Assembly (NCBI GenBank): GCA_000310025.1
Contig: FN649727.1
Span: forward strand, 4,465,252 to 4,513,077
Direction of reading: 5' to 3'
DNA: 47,826 bases
Source of the DNA: Ectocarpus siliculosus
Taxonomy: Eukaryota > Sar > Phaeophyceae > Ectocarpales > Ectocarpaceae
In this document: positions 22,354 through 34,200 of the stretch, piece after piece
Position numbering within the stretch: the first letter of the stretch is position 1
Layout of the letters: the number at the start of each line of letters is the position of its first letter
Program-made: the position numbers and the translations under genes
The notes under the pieces: model-generated
The model's database searches: none
Seen by the model: the letters and a program-made list of their open reading frames with translations, nothing else
Told to the model about the DNA's origin: nothing

Positions 22354-23290
22354 GTAAGATGTAGAACGAGGACGGACGTGCGGAGCGGCGAATGATTATT
22401 TCGCTCGCGCGAGGTGAAAGGCTATAATTTGTACACTCTTTTTGCTATTATTAGCTTGTCTGACGGTCAGGGGCAGAGGTATCAACCGTGGCGAAACTTT
22501 TCAGCTATCAGGATGGATTCTTCTCTGAAGTTGTGGGGTTAAGTTTCAGTGATCCCGTCACCCCCCCGTCCCGTCACCCCCTCTCCCCAACCAAGCCGGC
22601 GTACTTTCCGTAATGGCCGTGCGGTGATGAAAAGCGATGGAAGAGGAAGTAGTCGACCGAACGCGTGTTCTTTTCACCACGATACGGCAGTGCGCGCCTC
22701 GCTGTGGTAAGCTTTTTGCTTGTCATGTTCATACTCGCGCGCCGCAGGGTTCGGCTTTGGAGAGAGACGCCATGACGTCATAGCCCCCTCCTCTGTTGAT
22801 TGCGACGCACGGACCTGATTTTGCTCCTCAGCAGTGCGAAGCGGGGAGTGCAACACCGACCCACTGGCTATTAACTTGACAACGCGTGTGTGATTGATCG
22901 CTCTTGCCCTTGATCGTTTCCTTCGTTGCAGATCCTCCGGTCGTCACAGCATCTTCCTTGAGTTTTTGCGGCGGCGCGATCATCGGCCGGTGAACTGTAG
23001 AAGCGGATAAGGAGCTAGAGGGAAGCGGCGATAAGTCAGGGGTTGAGCGGTCGGTCCGAAGGTAAGATAAGGCTCGACCGTGTCGCGCAGGTTTGAATAG
23101 AGCTTAAATCTGCCCCCCAACACATGGTTTCGTGAGGCGAGCGTGCGGAGCACGGCACGCGACGAACAACGTAGGACGCAGCCCGGTTTGTCATGTATGG
23201 GACGCAAGAACTGTCGATTGCGGGCTGGCTTCCTTGGGCTTGGTAATAGTGTTTCGGCAGGGCAGTCGGTGGAAACCGGTGCTACCACCG

Positions 23291-23395
23291 TGGGAGAATA
23301 GTCATGATTACTGCGGGGGGGAGAGAGAGCGGTAGGAGGGACGGGTGAGAATAGGCATGATTACTGCGGGGGGGAGAGAGCGGTAGGAGGGAGGG
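23291..23395 (+). repeat. ~52-bp tandem doublet
   Basis: Two copies share GAGAATAG(T/G)CATGATTACTG, GCGGGGGGGAGAGAG and GCGGTAGGAGGGA. It lies in non-coding DNA. Confidence 0.85.
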
Positions 23396-23549
23396 GCCGG
23401 GGATACCGGCGAGAACCCTAATCCTCGTAAAGAACAAGTTTATGTAGCTACTACCACATTTAGCTGTTCGGTCGTGTGAGAGTTGAGGTTTTTGGAGGTG
23501 GGTCGTGCGGGAATGCGTCACGGGGCCGCCCATGTATTGGCCACGGGAG

Positions 23550-23715
23550 GATGGCATCACTGATACATTCAGTGTATGGGCTTAAAAAACAAACTCAAAG
23601 TATGCCCAGTTTCCAGCCGGTTTCCCTCCACTCATTGAGAAGACTTGAGCACATCCCTTTCGACTGCTTTGGTTATATCTCGAACGGGTAGCTAAGTCTT
23701 GCTGTGAGATTGTGT
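23550..23715 (+). repeat. Dispersed repeat family R2, copy 2
   Basis: This matches 16585-16740 over about 150 bp with substitutions and small indels, here without the surrounding foldback element, so R2 moves or is retained independently. Confidence 0.7.
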
Positions 23716-26700
23716 TTACTTTCTAACAATGCCGTGAGGGACCGTTGGGCTCTTTCTGGATGTGTGCCTCGTGTTCCCCCTAGAGGCGACCGGTGTCGTC
23801 GGCATTGCGGCTCCTTGTTTTTGTTTGCGCCCCTTGTATCTTGCCGGTCTCGCCAGAAACGTGGTGTACTAACCCCTTCCTACTACCATTGTCTATCGCC
23901 ATATTATTTGTACAGAGGGAAGTTTTGTCACATGGGGTGTGTCCGGTTGATAGTGGTGAAGTACATTTTTCCTCTTTGTTATTTTTTGTGAGCATCTGTG
24001 CGTCGTAGTAGACCTGGGTGTTGGAGGGAGTTTCAAACCCAGTTACCGAGTCGAGAGTTTTTTTGTGTTTGTATTTTTTGTGTTAGGGCAAATGTTCTTG
24101 GCTGATGCTGATGCTGATGCTGTTGGTGTCGCCGCAGTGCTGTGGTTGATCGTTTCGCGGTTGGCTCGCCTCAAAAGGACGAGGGGAAAGAAAGAGAGAG
24201 GTCGAGAGGGGGGTCGATTTGCGGATCGCTGTAAGATTTTCACCGCAGATGTGGGTACCGTGTATACCAAGTAGCATTCGAGACTTAGTCTGGCCATCCC
24301 AATGGTATATTTTCATGCCGCCACACAGTATGCTAGTACCGGGGGGGGGGGGGGGGGGTACTGTTGTAAGGGAGTTACGTGTCGTTCATTTGTTTGTGTT
24401 TTGCGGCGTGCCACTGTCTTTGTTTCTCGTGGTCCTCGTTGTATTAGGGAGAACAGGAACCGCCTTCTCTCCTCGACCATTGGCCGAGCTTCAACCGCTA
24501 CGGCACGTTCTTGCCTCAAGATGTTGAAACAAGATGTTGAAATGAGGTATTGCTGGGGGGGGGGGGCTTGCCCTGCCCCGCTTTTGCCTGTAAAACCGTC
24601 CCCCTCTCGGGGTGGCACTAAAGTGGCGATTTGAAGTAGTGCTGGGCTGGATGTGGCCGGCAAGGATGATGTTGGTCTTGAGGATGGTGACCATTCGGGC
24701 GTGCTTGGTTGTGGAACACGAGGGGCCAGCCGATGAAAAGGCGTGCTTGGCACGGGCTGGAGGAGAGGGAGGACTGCTGGTTTGTGGATGCGTGTTGCGC
24801 TATTTATTTCGTCCGTCATGGAAGGCTCTGTCTCGGTGCGTTATTCTCGTGGTTGGTTCTGGACCAAGGTGATATAACACCAAACAACCCACCCAAGCTA
24901 GATGTTGTTGTTTGTGCTCAATCAACAACAACGCGAGTTGGACGCGGCGTTGCAAGCGCCTGGTTGTAAGCTTTTCACGACCGCCGACCGTATTTTTGTG
25001 TTTGTTTTGTGACTGGATGATCCGTGCTTTATTTCCCTGATTTTTCTTCCTTTGGCACTCTTTGGGTGAGACTTGCGTGGCATGTCGCGTAGCAGACAGC
25101 GTAGTTTTCTCTGCGTCATGCGGTGCGTTGATGTTTCCTTTACGACTGCAGCCCCTGCTGCTATGCAGGGGTTTCAGTTTCCGTTGCGACTGTGAGGGTT
25201 TATCTAGATTTGCTTGAACGTAGAACCGGGTTCAATAAGGGGCGTGTTATCCGTCTCGAGTTTGACTTGAAGTGGCGAGCACGTGTGTGGTATGTTTTGG
25301 AGCTCCGTTACGGTATTACCATGTCTCAGCGGTAAGCAACCCTGAGTTAAATGGAAAATACCGGTTTCCCGGAGTAGGGGGTCGATGTCGCAGACGCTGA
25401 TGCCGTGGATGCAAGAGCGTCATTGGATTTGTAGTCTTGAAAAAGGCTATGATTTTGGATGGATTCCTTAGTTCGTACCGGGTGACTAGAAAGTGTTGTG
25501 TTTGCCTTGGTGAGCTTTACAGGTTTAACGTCGAGGAGTCGCGCCGCGTTCGTTACTCCCTGCCTGCCTTCTTTTTTTATTTTTTATTTTGTTAATTACA
25601 TTGTTGTCGTCTGGAGCCATAGTGTGGTTATCGGGGAAAATATCTGTCATGGAAGCCTGCCTGTTTCCCACCACTTTCTTGCCTGCCTGATGTTTTGTGA
25701 CTTGTTCGTGTGTTCTTCGCTCGGCCGGGCTACCGCTGTACATGAAGCGCACACACGGTCTCCCAGAAGAAACCTTCCAGTCTCCAGAGCAGCTCTCAAC
25801 GTTACCAGGGAAGGTCCAAGTCTTTTCTAATGTGTGGGAAACTTTTAAGTTAAGGATTAGAACCAGAGCGATTGTCGTTGCAGTCGACATATATTTCGTG
25901 TGTAGTAGTTAGTGGTTGGGGCTTTCTTCGTTGCCGGGAGGGTAAACATTTACTATTAGTGTTCCAGACGTAATTATTTGAAGTGTGTTGACGTGAGACT
26001 CTCGAGAGTGCGTTTTTTTTTTTTGCGTGGAAGTGTGCGCTATTTTATTCACCAAACGAAACCGTAGGTTGAGAGACAGCTTCCATCTTGGAACCTCGCT
26101 TAGATGGGGAATGCTGGCCCCCGCCTCCCCCCCCAAAATAAATTCGGCCAAACCAAAAGGCCAAAAGTAGGGTACCCTGCTGGTTTTGGATGGCGATCGA
26201 CTGGTCGATTGGCTTAAACCTAGTACTGCTGTTGTAGCGGGGAAAAGGCTGGGAGGAACGGGAAGTAACGCTGCTGTGGAGCATGGTGTTAAGAGAGGGA
26301 AGAAGGGTTCTCACGTATGCATGCAACAAACTCTGATTTTCTTCGGGCACCTTCGCGAGGGCAGAGGGCAACCATCTCCACCACCACTACCACCTGTGCA
26401 TCTGCCGCACACAAAACCAAGGCAACAACAAAGGGGGGGGGCACAGCAGATAGGACGCGGCACCGAAAAAAGCCAGGGACTTGGCGGCGAGGTTTACCCA
26501 AAAGACAGGCTGCGTGCGCTCTCCAAGGGCGTGTATACCTCACGCACGCGCGCTACTGGCGCTGGGCAGTTTGGACGCCCGAAAATCATCTACCAGACAC
26601 CCAAAACGACCCCCCCTTCGAGAGCCGATGACAGCTCTTCTGCCTGAAACGGTCTGCACGTCAAACGGTGGTGTTGCCGAACGTCGTCGACGTGCTGGGG

Positions 26701-26807
26701 TCATGCATCGACCGAGACCCCTTCACCGCCGTCCGTTTTTTTTTTCACTGAGAGCCGGGCGACGACCGGCCTAGACACCGTCTGAGTTTCTGCTGCACTT
26801 TGGGCCC

Positions 26808-27012
26808 TTGTCGTTCCCTGCCCGCTCGCAAAGTGATATCGATAGGATAGATAGACTAGGGCGAGCATTTTTGAGCCACCTTTGGCAAAGTAGGAAGGAA
26901 CGATTGGCCATCGGAGATCGGTCCTGTGGGAACGACGCTCCGTCCTCTCGAGGACACGTGGTCAATTGTCTAACCGCTAAGGCATGCAAACCATAAGAGT
27001 ACGCCCCCCCCC
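26808..27012 (+). repeat. Copy of the C-terminated dispersed element, with coding remnant
   Basis: The block contains GACGCTCCGTCCTCTCGAGG, a GTGGTCAATTGTC block, CTAACCGCTAAGGCATGC and GAGTACGCCCCCCCCC, in the order seen on the minus strand at 1-130. The frame through 26808-26996 encodes a peptide related to the one at 27-365. It lies directly next to the end of the minus-strand gene at 27050. Confidence 0.55.
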
Positions 27013-27049
27013 GCTCGCGCGCGCACCTACATCTAGCGGCACCCAACAC

Positions 27050-30000
27050 CTAGAACTCGTCTCTGTTAGACCTGGACCGACTTTTTTTTCCGCTTCCGCT
27101 GCTGCTGCTACTCCGAGCACGTGTGCCACTTTTCCGCCTTTTGCCACCACTACCACCACCACCACCACCACCACCACTTCCACTGCTGCGCCTGCCGCTG
27201 CCCGCTCTTGCCCCTCCGTCTCCCGAGACTCCCCACCCCTCCTCCTGCTCCTCTTCTTCGTAGGCCCTCCTGGCGCTCTTCTTTCTGCCAGGGTCGGCTC
27301 TGTCCCCGCCCCCGCGGGTCACCCGTGACGGACGCCTGCGGGCGGTGAACTTGCCGGACTTGACCCTCCGCTTCCACATCATCTTTCCCGTCACGTCGTA
27401 GATGGTGCCCTCCAGCATGATGATCTTGGGGTCCAACAGCTTGCGAGAGAACGACCCCTGCGGGAGGGAGAGAGAGAGGTTCGGAGGCATCGACAAGGAA
27501 GGCGGGGGCGGTACTTGTGTGTGTCGCTGGTGGGAGAAAGGGGAGGGTTGGGTTTTTCGGCGGCCCTCCGCCGCCTGACTGACCCATTGCTACCTACTGC
27601 AGGCGTTGTAATGCGCTCTCTTGAGGCGCCTCGATACCAACACATGCCAGGAGGCCAAACAAAGAGGTCCCACAGACAGCACGATGAAAAATCCATCAAG
27701 AAATGAGATGGCGCGTACGGCATGGTAAGGCTCGAGGATCCCAGTAACAAACAGCGGTCGGTCCCGCACATCGCTTGCCACCGATTTCGGCGTGGACGTG
27801 AACGGTTTACGCCTGCAGTAATAAAAAGCAAGCGTGAATGAGGCATGCGGAACCCCCCCTCTCTTCCCCGGCTCCTTCCTGCATTAATGGCGAACGCTCA
27901 GGTTCTTTGGTCTGAAGACCACAGGAAAACAAACAATAGCATCACAACTCTTGCTTCTTCCTAGCATACTTGTACATACCTTGTACACCTTCCAGACCGG
28001 CTCCTCATCCCACGGTCCCTGGAAAGCCTTGGCTTCGAACTGCAGCGTTATCGGTAAAGCAACCGTCGCCGCCACCGACCAACCAACCGAAAGACCAACA
28101 ACCCGACCCCGGAACAAGCAACGGCAACAAGGGGATGCGTAGCAACGTGGTTAGGGTCCAGAAAGCAAAGGCCATCCAACGACGGGAGATGCGTCTGTAG
28201 CAGGACAAAAAAAATGAGACCCGACGTCGAGACATGAGAAAACTACGCAAATTCGAGCTTTGATTGGTAGCACTCTTTCGCGAAATGGCGAAGAGCTAGC
28301 CATTTCTGTGCAAGCGTAGTCTGGTCCGGCACGATGAAACCCGTTGAACTGAGTGGGGTTTGTTGCCAAAACAGCGGGCTATCATAGCGTGGTCAATCGT
28401 CGCGTGTGGTGCTGATGCTGCAGACAGAGAGCACTCACTAGGCTTAAAATGACGACTCGCTGTGCGAGGAGAAACAAATCGAGGCAAGAGCAATGGTGAA
28501 AAGATACAGCGCGCGCCTGCGGGACTTTCAACAGCAAATTACACAAAAAAAAAAAACATAGCCCGCTCTAAACTTCCGCAGTCATGATTAACGAAGAGCG
28601 ACTCTCGCGGGAGCGAAAGACCTGAAACCACGGCCTTACTGCAGCCGCTTCCACCACGATTCGCGAGCAGCTGCAACGCCATCCCCACGTGATTTATTGC
28701 CGTTCTTCATTGTTGCTGCTGCATTGCGCCTACGTACCTCGATGGTGCACGCCCTCGGCCAGGCGTGCGCCCGAAAGGTGAAATCGGAGACGGTCTCGCG
28801 TCCGTCGAAGGACGTCGCGACGGTGCCGTCCCTCCGAAACTCGACCGTAGCCGCGCACTTGGTGACCCGCCCGGGAGGCTTACCGACGACCTTTTGTTTT
28901 TTGGGGGGAGAGTGAAGACGTGTTGCGCTTTTCGTGCGGGGATATCGAGGGTGGGTGGGTGGTAGGCGTTGCTGCTCACGAACTGTCGAATTAGTAAAGA
29001 GCGATGCTCAACTTTTGTGACATCGGAAACACATGTGTTGCGTAGTACATCTGTCCGTACTAAAAAAAATGAAAACACGCGTACGAATACGGTGGGAGAT
29101 GGCAAGTCTACGGTAACCGCTAGCCCCCCCGCGGCACAAATGGCACTACGGGGGGCTGGTATGTATTGATAACAAAACTCACACACAATGCATGCGCGCT
29201 TCGGGAACCATGTTCTTGTCTGTCCCGCGAAAAAGGGTCGGTGTGCCTCCGCATCGCGCGGCAGCGCGGTCCAAAGCAAAAACACACGATCACGGCGCCT
29301 TCAGAACCTGCACCTGCTCGATCTTCCACGTGTCTAGGATCTCCCCGAGGCCGACGGACTTGGGCTGCAGAGCGTGCACCATGGCCTTCATCGACTTGCC
29401 CGTCGCCTTCCCGACGCTCTTCATCACGCCGCCCGTCGCCTTCGTCTTCTGCATGCTGGACGGCGACGACGCCCCCGCCCCCCTCCTGCTCCTGCTGCCG
29501 CCGCCGCCGCCGCCGCTACCGCCGCCGAAGCCATCATCGTAGTACGCGCGGCGGTTCGAGCTCGACCTTGCGCCACCACCGGCAAGGGCGCCTGCTTTTG
29601 GCCCCTGGGGGCCGCGGCCGGGGGCGGGGCGGCGACGGCTGTCGCTGCTGTAGCGCCCGCTGTCTCGTCGTCCGCGGCTGTCGTACGCTCCCGCTCCGCC
29701 GTGCTCTTCCAAGTCGTCAAACTCGTCGTCGTCGAGACTATCAATAGCACCACCGCCACCACCGCCGTCATCATCCTCGTCTCCCCAGTCGTCGTCGTCG
29801 TCGTCGTCGTCGTACTCCTCCTCGTTCTCCTCTTCTTCTTCGTCAGATTCCCACTGCCCTCCTTCCGCCCCGTACGGCTGCTCTTACGAAGAAGACCGCG
29901 TTCGGAGGAGAGAGAGAGAGAGAGAGAGGGCGGCACGCACCACCCAGGAATACGGTGTAGCTTGAGCACGAGACGAGCGGATCGGCAACGCTGCTGTGTA

Positions 30001-30930
30001 TTTACTTCCGACATGGATGACACTGCCAGCTTCTCTCGCAGGCAGTTGTTTTTTTGTTTGGCCGGGAGGTGAGTTTGCGTTTCTGAAGTGTACGTTTCTG
30101 ACGGCCACAACAACAGACAACAGATGATGTCGCCACACCACGGATCCCGGTGGCGCGAAAAATAGGAACGGAGGTGATTGCACGAGAGAGCATGCTTTGC
30201 AAGGGCAGTTGCCACGGCATTCCATCTCCATGGACGTTGCAATCTCAGCCAGTGGCACAACGTGGGCAGCGAAGTAAATCGTACAACGCCTACTCCTATC
30301 CACCACCTGCAGCAACTGACTACACACAGCCTGGCTCTTTGTCGAGATTTTCCTCCACACAGGATGCCTGCTGTGGGCACGACACGCGTCGCATTCTTGT
30401 GAATGTGTGTAGACCACATGTAGGTGACATATGATCAACGTTAGGACAATATATTAAAAAAAATGCAACGAAACAGAGCGTCACGAGCTTTGCACACGTC
30501 GGATGCAACGGCCACGAAAGGCTTCACCAACCACTGCTGTGTCCTCGAGACGGCGGTTGGTAAGTGGCGGTTGGTGCCAGGTTCCCAGCACCGGACGCCG
30601 CAGAACATGCAACATGCATCAGCTCGTTGTTACCTGTCCTTCAGTACCATCCCTTCTCTCCCCCAACACGGCCCCGATCACCACCGTAGGGGAATCCACC
30701 CCGCCGGTAGAGCGACCGTGGTCGGGGGGCACTGCATCGTCCCGACGCTTCCTTCGCTCCGCGATCTTCCTTGCCGTCAAGGCCCGATCTACGGCGGTGC
30801 TGCCGCCTCGATCTCCGCCTCGCTGCCTGCTGCTCGCCCTGAGCCCTGTGCTACCGGTTCCCGCGGCTGCTGATGCCCCGTCCACATCGGCATAGAACGC
30901 CAAAATGGCAATAAATAGAACCCCACGCAT
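27050..30930 (-). CDS. Secretory-route protein with acidic stretch and unfamiliar conserved core
   Basis: Five minus-strand exons join at good splice sites, all in phase 0: 30930-30634, 29877-29314, 28890-28738, 28039-27980 and 27457-27050 (stop TAG). The protein is about 493 residues. It begins MRGVLFIAILAFYADVDGAS, a likely cleavable signal peptide. Residues ~100-150 are Glu/Asp-rich with eight Asp in a row, followed by Arg/Gly/Ser-rich sequence. The core, spread over exons 2-5, contains ILDTWKIEQVVGKPPGRVTK, VEFRRDGTVATSFDGRE, FEAKAFQGPWDEEPVWKVYK and GSFSRKLLDPKIIMLEGTIY then DVTGKMMWKRRVKSGKF; alternating hydrophobic residues suggest a beta-sheet fold. The tail is Ser/Gly/Arg/Lys-rich. 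I cannot name the family. The exon-2 acceptor could lie 3 bases upstream (one extra Gln). It shares its upstream region with the AT-hook gene. Confidence 0.75.
29907..29929 (+). repeat. (GA)n microsatellite next to a splice acceptor
   Basis: Ten or so GA units on the plus strand read as a CT run on the minus strand, about 30 bases before the exon-2 acceptor of the minus-strand gene, where they can serve as a polypyrimidine tract. Confidence 0.7.
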
Positions 30931-31265
30931 GAAGGGTGTCGGGCGAGAGGCGTGCTTGCTTGCCTGCTGTGGTGGTGGAGGACTTTCCCACGCACAGTAG
31001 ATGACAGCAGCGATGGCTAGGGGCTCCGCGGAATCGATTGGTGTGCTTATTGTGCCGCATTTGGTTGCAGCGCACCACCACCTGCTCCTGCTCTCTTCGC
31101 TCTCTCTAGTCTTGTACCCTCTTGCTCTGGGAATCTCTCCGGCGCCGTGAGAGGGTTTCCTGCCGTAGACCCATTCTTTGAGGTTTGTGTGCCAGGGTTA
31201 ATTCCTTTGGGAGCTCGAGAAAGACGAGGCAAATAAGGAGGCGGACACCTCAAGAGGGCGAGCGC
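30931..31265. promoter_or_regulatory. Shared divergent upstream region, 335 bp
   Basis: It separates the ATG of the signal-peptide gene (minus, 30928-30930) from the ATG of the AT-hook gene (plus, 31266). Both 5-prime UTRs and both promoters must fit here, which suggests a bidirectional promoter unless either gene has an unseen upstream exon. No TATA box is obvious. Confidence 0.5.
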
Positions 31266-34200
31266 ATGGCGGGGCGATTTGAATACCAGCCACCTCCGCC
31301 TCCTTCCCCATCGGCAAGCGGAGGCAGCACTAGCGAATCAAGCGACGAGGACAGCAGCGACCACAGTGACCAAGATGACGACGTCAGCATCCCCAGCAGG
31401 CGGCAACCTCGACCTACTTCTGGGGATGATGTCGACCGTCCGAACAGCAGTGGCGGTGAAGGGTCTTGGTCGGTCCTGTCTGCTGCCGAGACGGAGACAA
31501 CGGCACGGCCAACACCGGGAGCAGTTGCTGCAGCTGCGCCAGCACCAGAGGCCGGAGAAGCAGCAGCGATGAGCGCGAGCCCTCCTGCATCGCCGCTAGC
31601 TCCGCTACCGTCCCCTAGCCGTAAGCGAGGTCGCGCACCGTCGAAGCCTTCATCAGGGGTGGTGTTGGCTCCACCTTGCCCGCAGCCACCATCACCACCG
31701 ACACCCGCAGGGGATAAACAACCCGCGGAAGAAGCAATAGCTCATGGGCGCAAATCGTCGCCAGCTCGGGCGCTTAGCCACCGCGGCAGCATCGCATCGG
31801 CAGGGCTAGAGGCCACGGATTCAGCGCCGGCGGCACGTGGAGGTGTGCAAGACATGATCCCACGCCGGGCATCTTGTTCACCTCGTCGAATCTCTGATCG
31901 GACACCCGTTGTTCCTCGAACACCGGCGCCGGCCGGCGAAGAAGCGAATCTGCCCGAGTTGGCAGAACCGATACCCCATCAATCAACAGCTCCGGGGACA
32001 GGAGGGCAAACGCAGGGGCGAGGAAGTGAGCCCGCGGTGGCACACGGGGAGGCGGACGCCGTGGATTCGGGGCAGCCGTCTTCCTCGACTCCGCAAACGT
32101 CGGCAGGAGGACCAACAGCAGCCGCAACGGAAGCGTCGACCGCATCCCCCCTTCCATCGCCTTTGGCTTCACCGCGGGCAACATCTTCGCAGCCCCGTAA
32201 GCGAGGCCGGCAGCGGCCGAAGCCTGCACCGCAGCCGTCGTCAGCGGAGCTTGAGGCTCCACCAGAGATAAATACACCAGCGACCCCGGAGCGAGTTCCG
32301 CCGCCTGACAAGACAGGCCGCCCTAGGAAGACCCCGTTGCCACCCGCTGCAGCAGACCAAGCTGCTAATCCGGACTTGCGCAAGAGGGGCCGTCCAAAGA
32401 AGACACAATTGGAGCCTGCTGCATCCGACGAAAGTACGACTCCGGACCTGCCTCGTAAGAGGGGGCGCCCGCGGAAGACACCGTTGGAACCTGCTGTACC
32501 CGACGAAGCTACGACTCCGGACCTGCCTCGCAAGAGGGGGCGCCCGCGGAAGACACCGTTGGAACCTGCTGCACCCGACGAAGCGACGACTCTGGACCTG
32601 CCTCGCAAGAGGGGGCGCCCGCGGAAGGCACCGTTGGAACCTGCTGCACCCGACGAAGCTACGACTCCGGACCTGCCTCGCAAGAGGGGGCGCCCGCGGA
32701 AGACACCGTTGGAACCTGCTGCACCCGACGAAGCGACGACTCCGGACCTGCCTCGCAAGAGGGGGCGCCCGCGGAAGACACCGTTGGAACCTGCTGCACC
32801 CGACAAAGCGACGACTCCGGACCTGCCTTGCAAGAGGGGGCGCCCGAGGAAGACACCGTTGGAACCTGCAGTAGCAGACGAAGCTACGACTCCGGACCAG
32901 CAACGCGCAACCCCGTCGAATTCTGCGCCGCCTTCTCCAGTGGGCACGCCAACGCCAAGGCAGGTGGCGGCATCTGTGGGGGCAGCAGGAACGGTCGTGG
33001 CCTCGCCACAGCCCCAACCTCCAGCATCCTTGCAAACAGCGGGAGACATTGTGCAGCAAACCGCTTCGCCAACTCGTCAAAGGAGGTCTCCAAGGATTGA
33101 GGAGGCTGCGAGTTTGGGTCGGCCGGAAATAGCACCGACATCTGAGGCAACAACACCAGCGGCCGCAGCAGCCAGACGACAGCAACGGACAGGGGCGATT
33201 CCGGAGAGATCATTGCCTATTCGTAAGCGGAACCGTCCGAGTAACACCACCCCGCCGTCGGCACCTGCACTGCCAACAGCAGGAGCCCCTCGGCAGACTG
33301 CCAGCGAAGAAGAAGGCGACGACGGCAGCTGCAGGAGCAGCAGCAGTGACAGCAGCGGCGATAGCAGCTGGACAAGCGGTGTCAACGGCATCAAAGCCAA
33401 GAGAGGGAGCACCAATACCAACACCACCGCCAAGCTTGCAACGGACTCCACTCGTTCGACACCCACGGAGAAATCGAGGCCTGGTGTATTGCGGGGTCTT
33501 CCCCCCTGTAGACCGGACCAGCAACGTCTCCCTGCAGAGGTGAGTTTTTGCGCACAGCGCTGTGAAACGCTTTTGAGTTCCTCGAAGGGATGTCGCGGGG
33601 TTCATTCTTTCTACGCAAGCTGTTATTTTGGATTAGTCGATATTCCGCGGATGGAGATGGAGCGCTGAGGTAGAGAAGGGTTTTGTGTTGCGTGGGTTGT
33701 GATAGATGAGGGAGTGAAACGTTGCATGCTTGTTTTGACCGGCGAGCATATTAGCATACCTCGTGCAGCAGGGTTTGCTTCTTCCGTGGCAAGAGGGTCA
33801 TTGTTTCATGGCCGTTTTCGCTCTCTGGTTTTCGGCCTCACATTTTCGACCACGCCACGTCTGCGCGAATTGCTCAGCCACGAGAGGAGGTGGACATCCC
33901 CGCAGGAAGGAACGCCGATGGCAGCGCCGAGCCCGGAAGCAAGAGCGGCAAAATGCGGCGGAAGGCACAACTGTCAGCGGGCCAGCGGCAGCAGCAGCAG
34001 TCCCCGGAAGCAAACCCTCCTCCAGCGAACCACGCGCAAGACGGTGCTGGTGCTGACATTGGTAGGCACGTGGATGATGGTGGGAGTGTAGGAGACTGCG
34101 GCGAAGATTTTGGCGGCAACGGCGGCGGTAGCGTTGATGGTGGTAGCTGCAACGAGATGAACGAGGGCGGTTCTCACGTCACACGGGAAGAAGAGGGGCG

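Larger units (their letters stand above)
22354..27049. other. Gene-poor intergenic stretch
   Basis: The first part is probably the 3-prime UTR of the Zn2Cys6 gene; a donor-like GTAAGA directly after the stop and an acceptor-like TTCGTTGCAG at about 22919-22928 would allow a UTR intron. A ~52-bp doublet lies at about 23291-23395 (CATGATTACTGCGGGGGG), repeat R2 at 23550-23715, and a G-run at about 24341-24358. A plus-strand open frame at 26186-26647 (153 codons) has no family resemblance or splice support. The convergent gene begins its 3-prime side at 27050. Confidence 0.5.

Noticed and set aside
29374-30072. 232-codon plus-strand frame
   Set aside because: Antisense to the acidic exon; its Val run is the complement of the poly-Asp codons.
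29424-30419. 331-codon minus-strand frame overlapping exon 2 of the signal-peptide gene
   Set aside because: Different frame from the exon with consistent splice phases; Thr/Ala runs come from the GAC and GCC repeats.
31979-33049. 356-codon minus-strand open frame with repeated RGRPLLR
   Set aside because: It is the mirror of the 75-bp AT-hook repeats; the sense frame has the splice sites and the domain logic.
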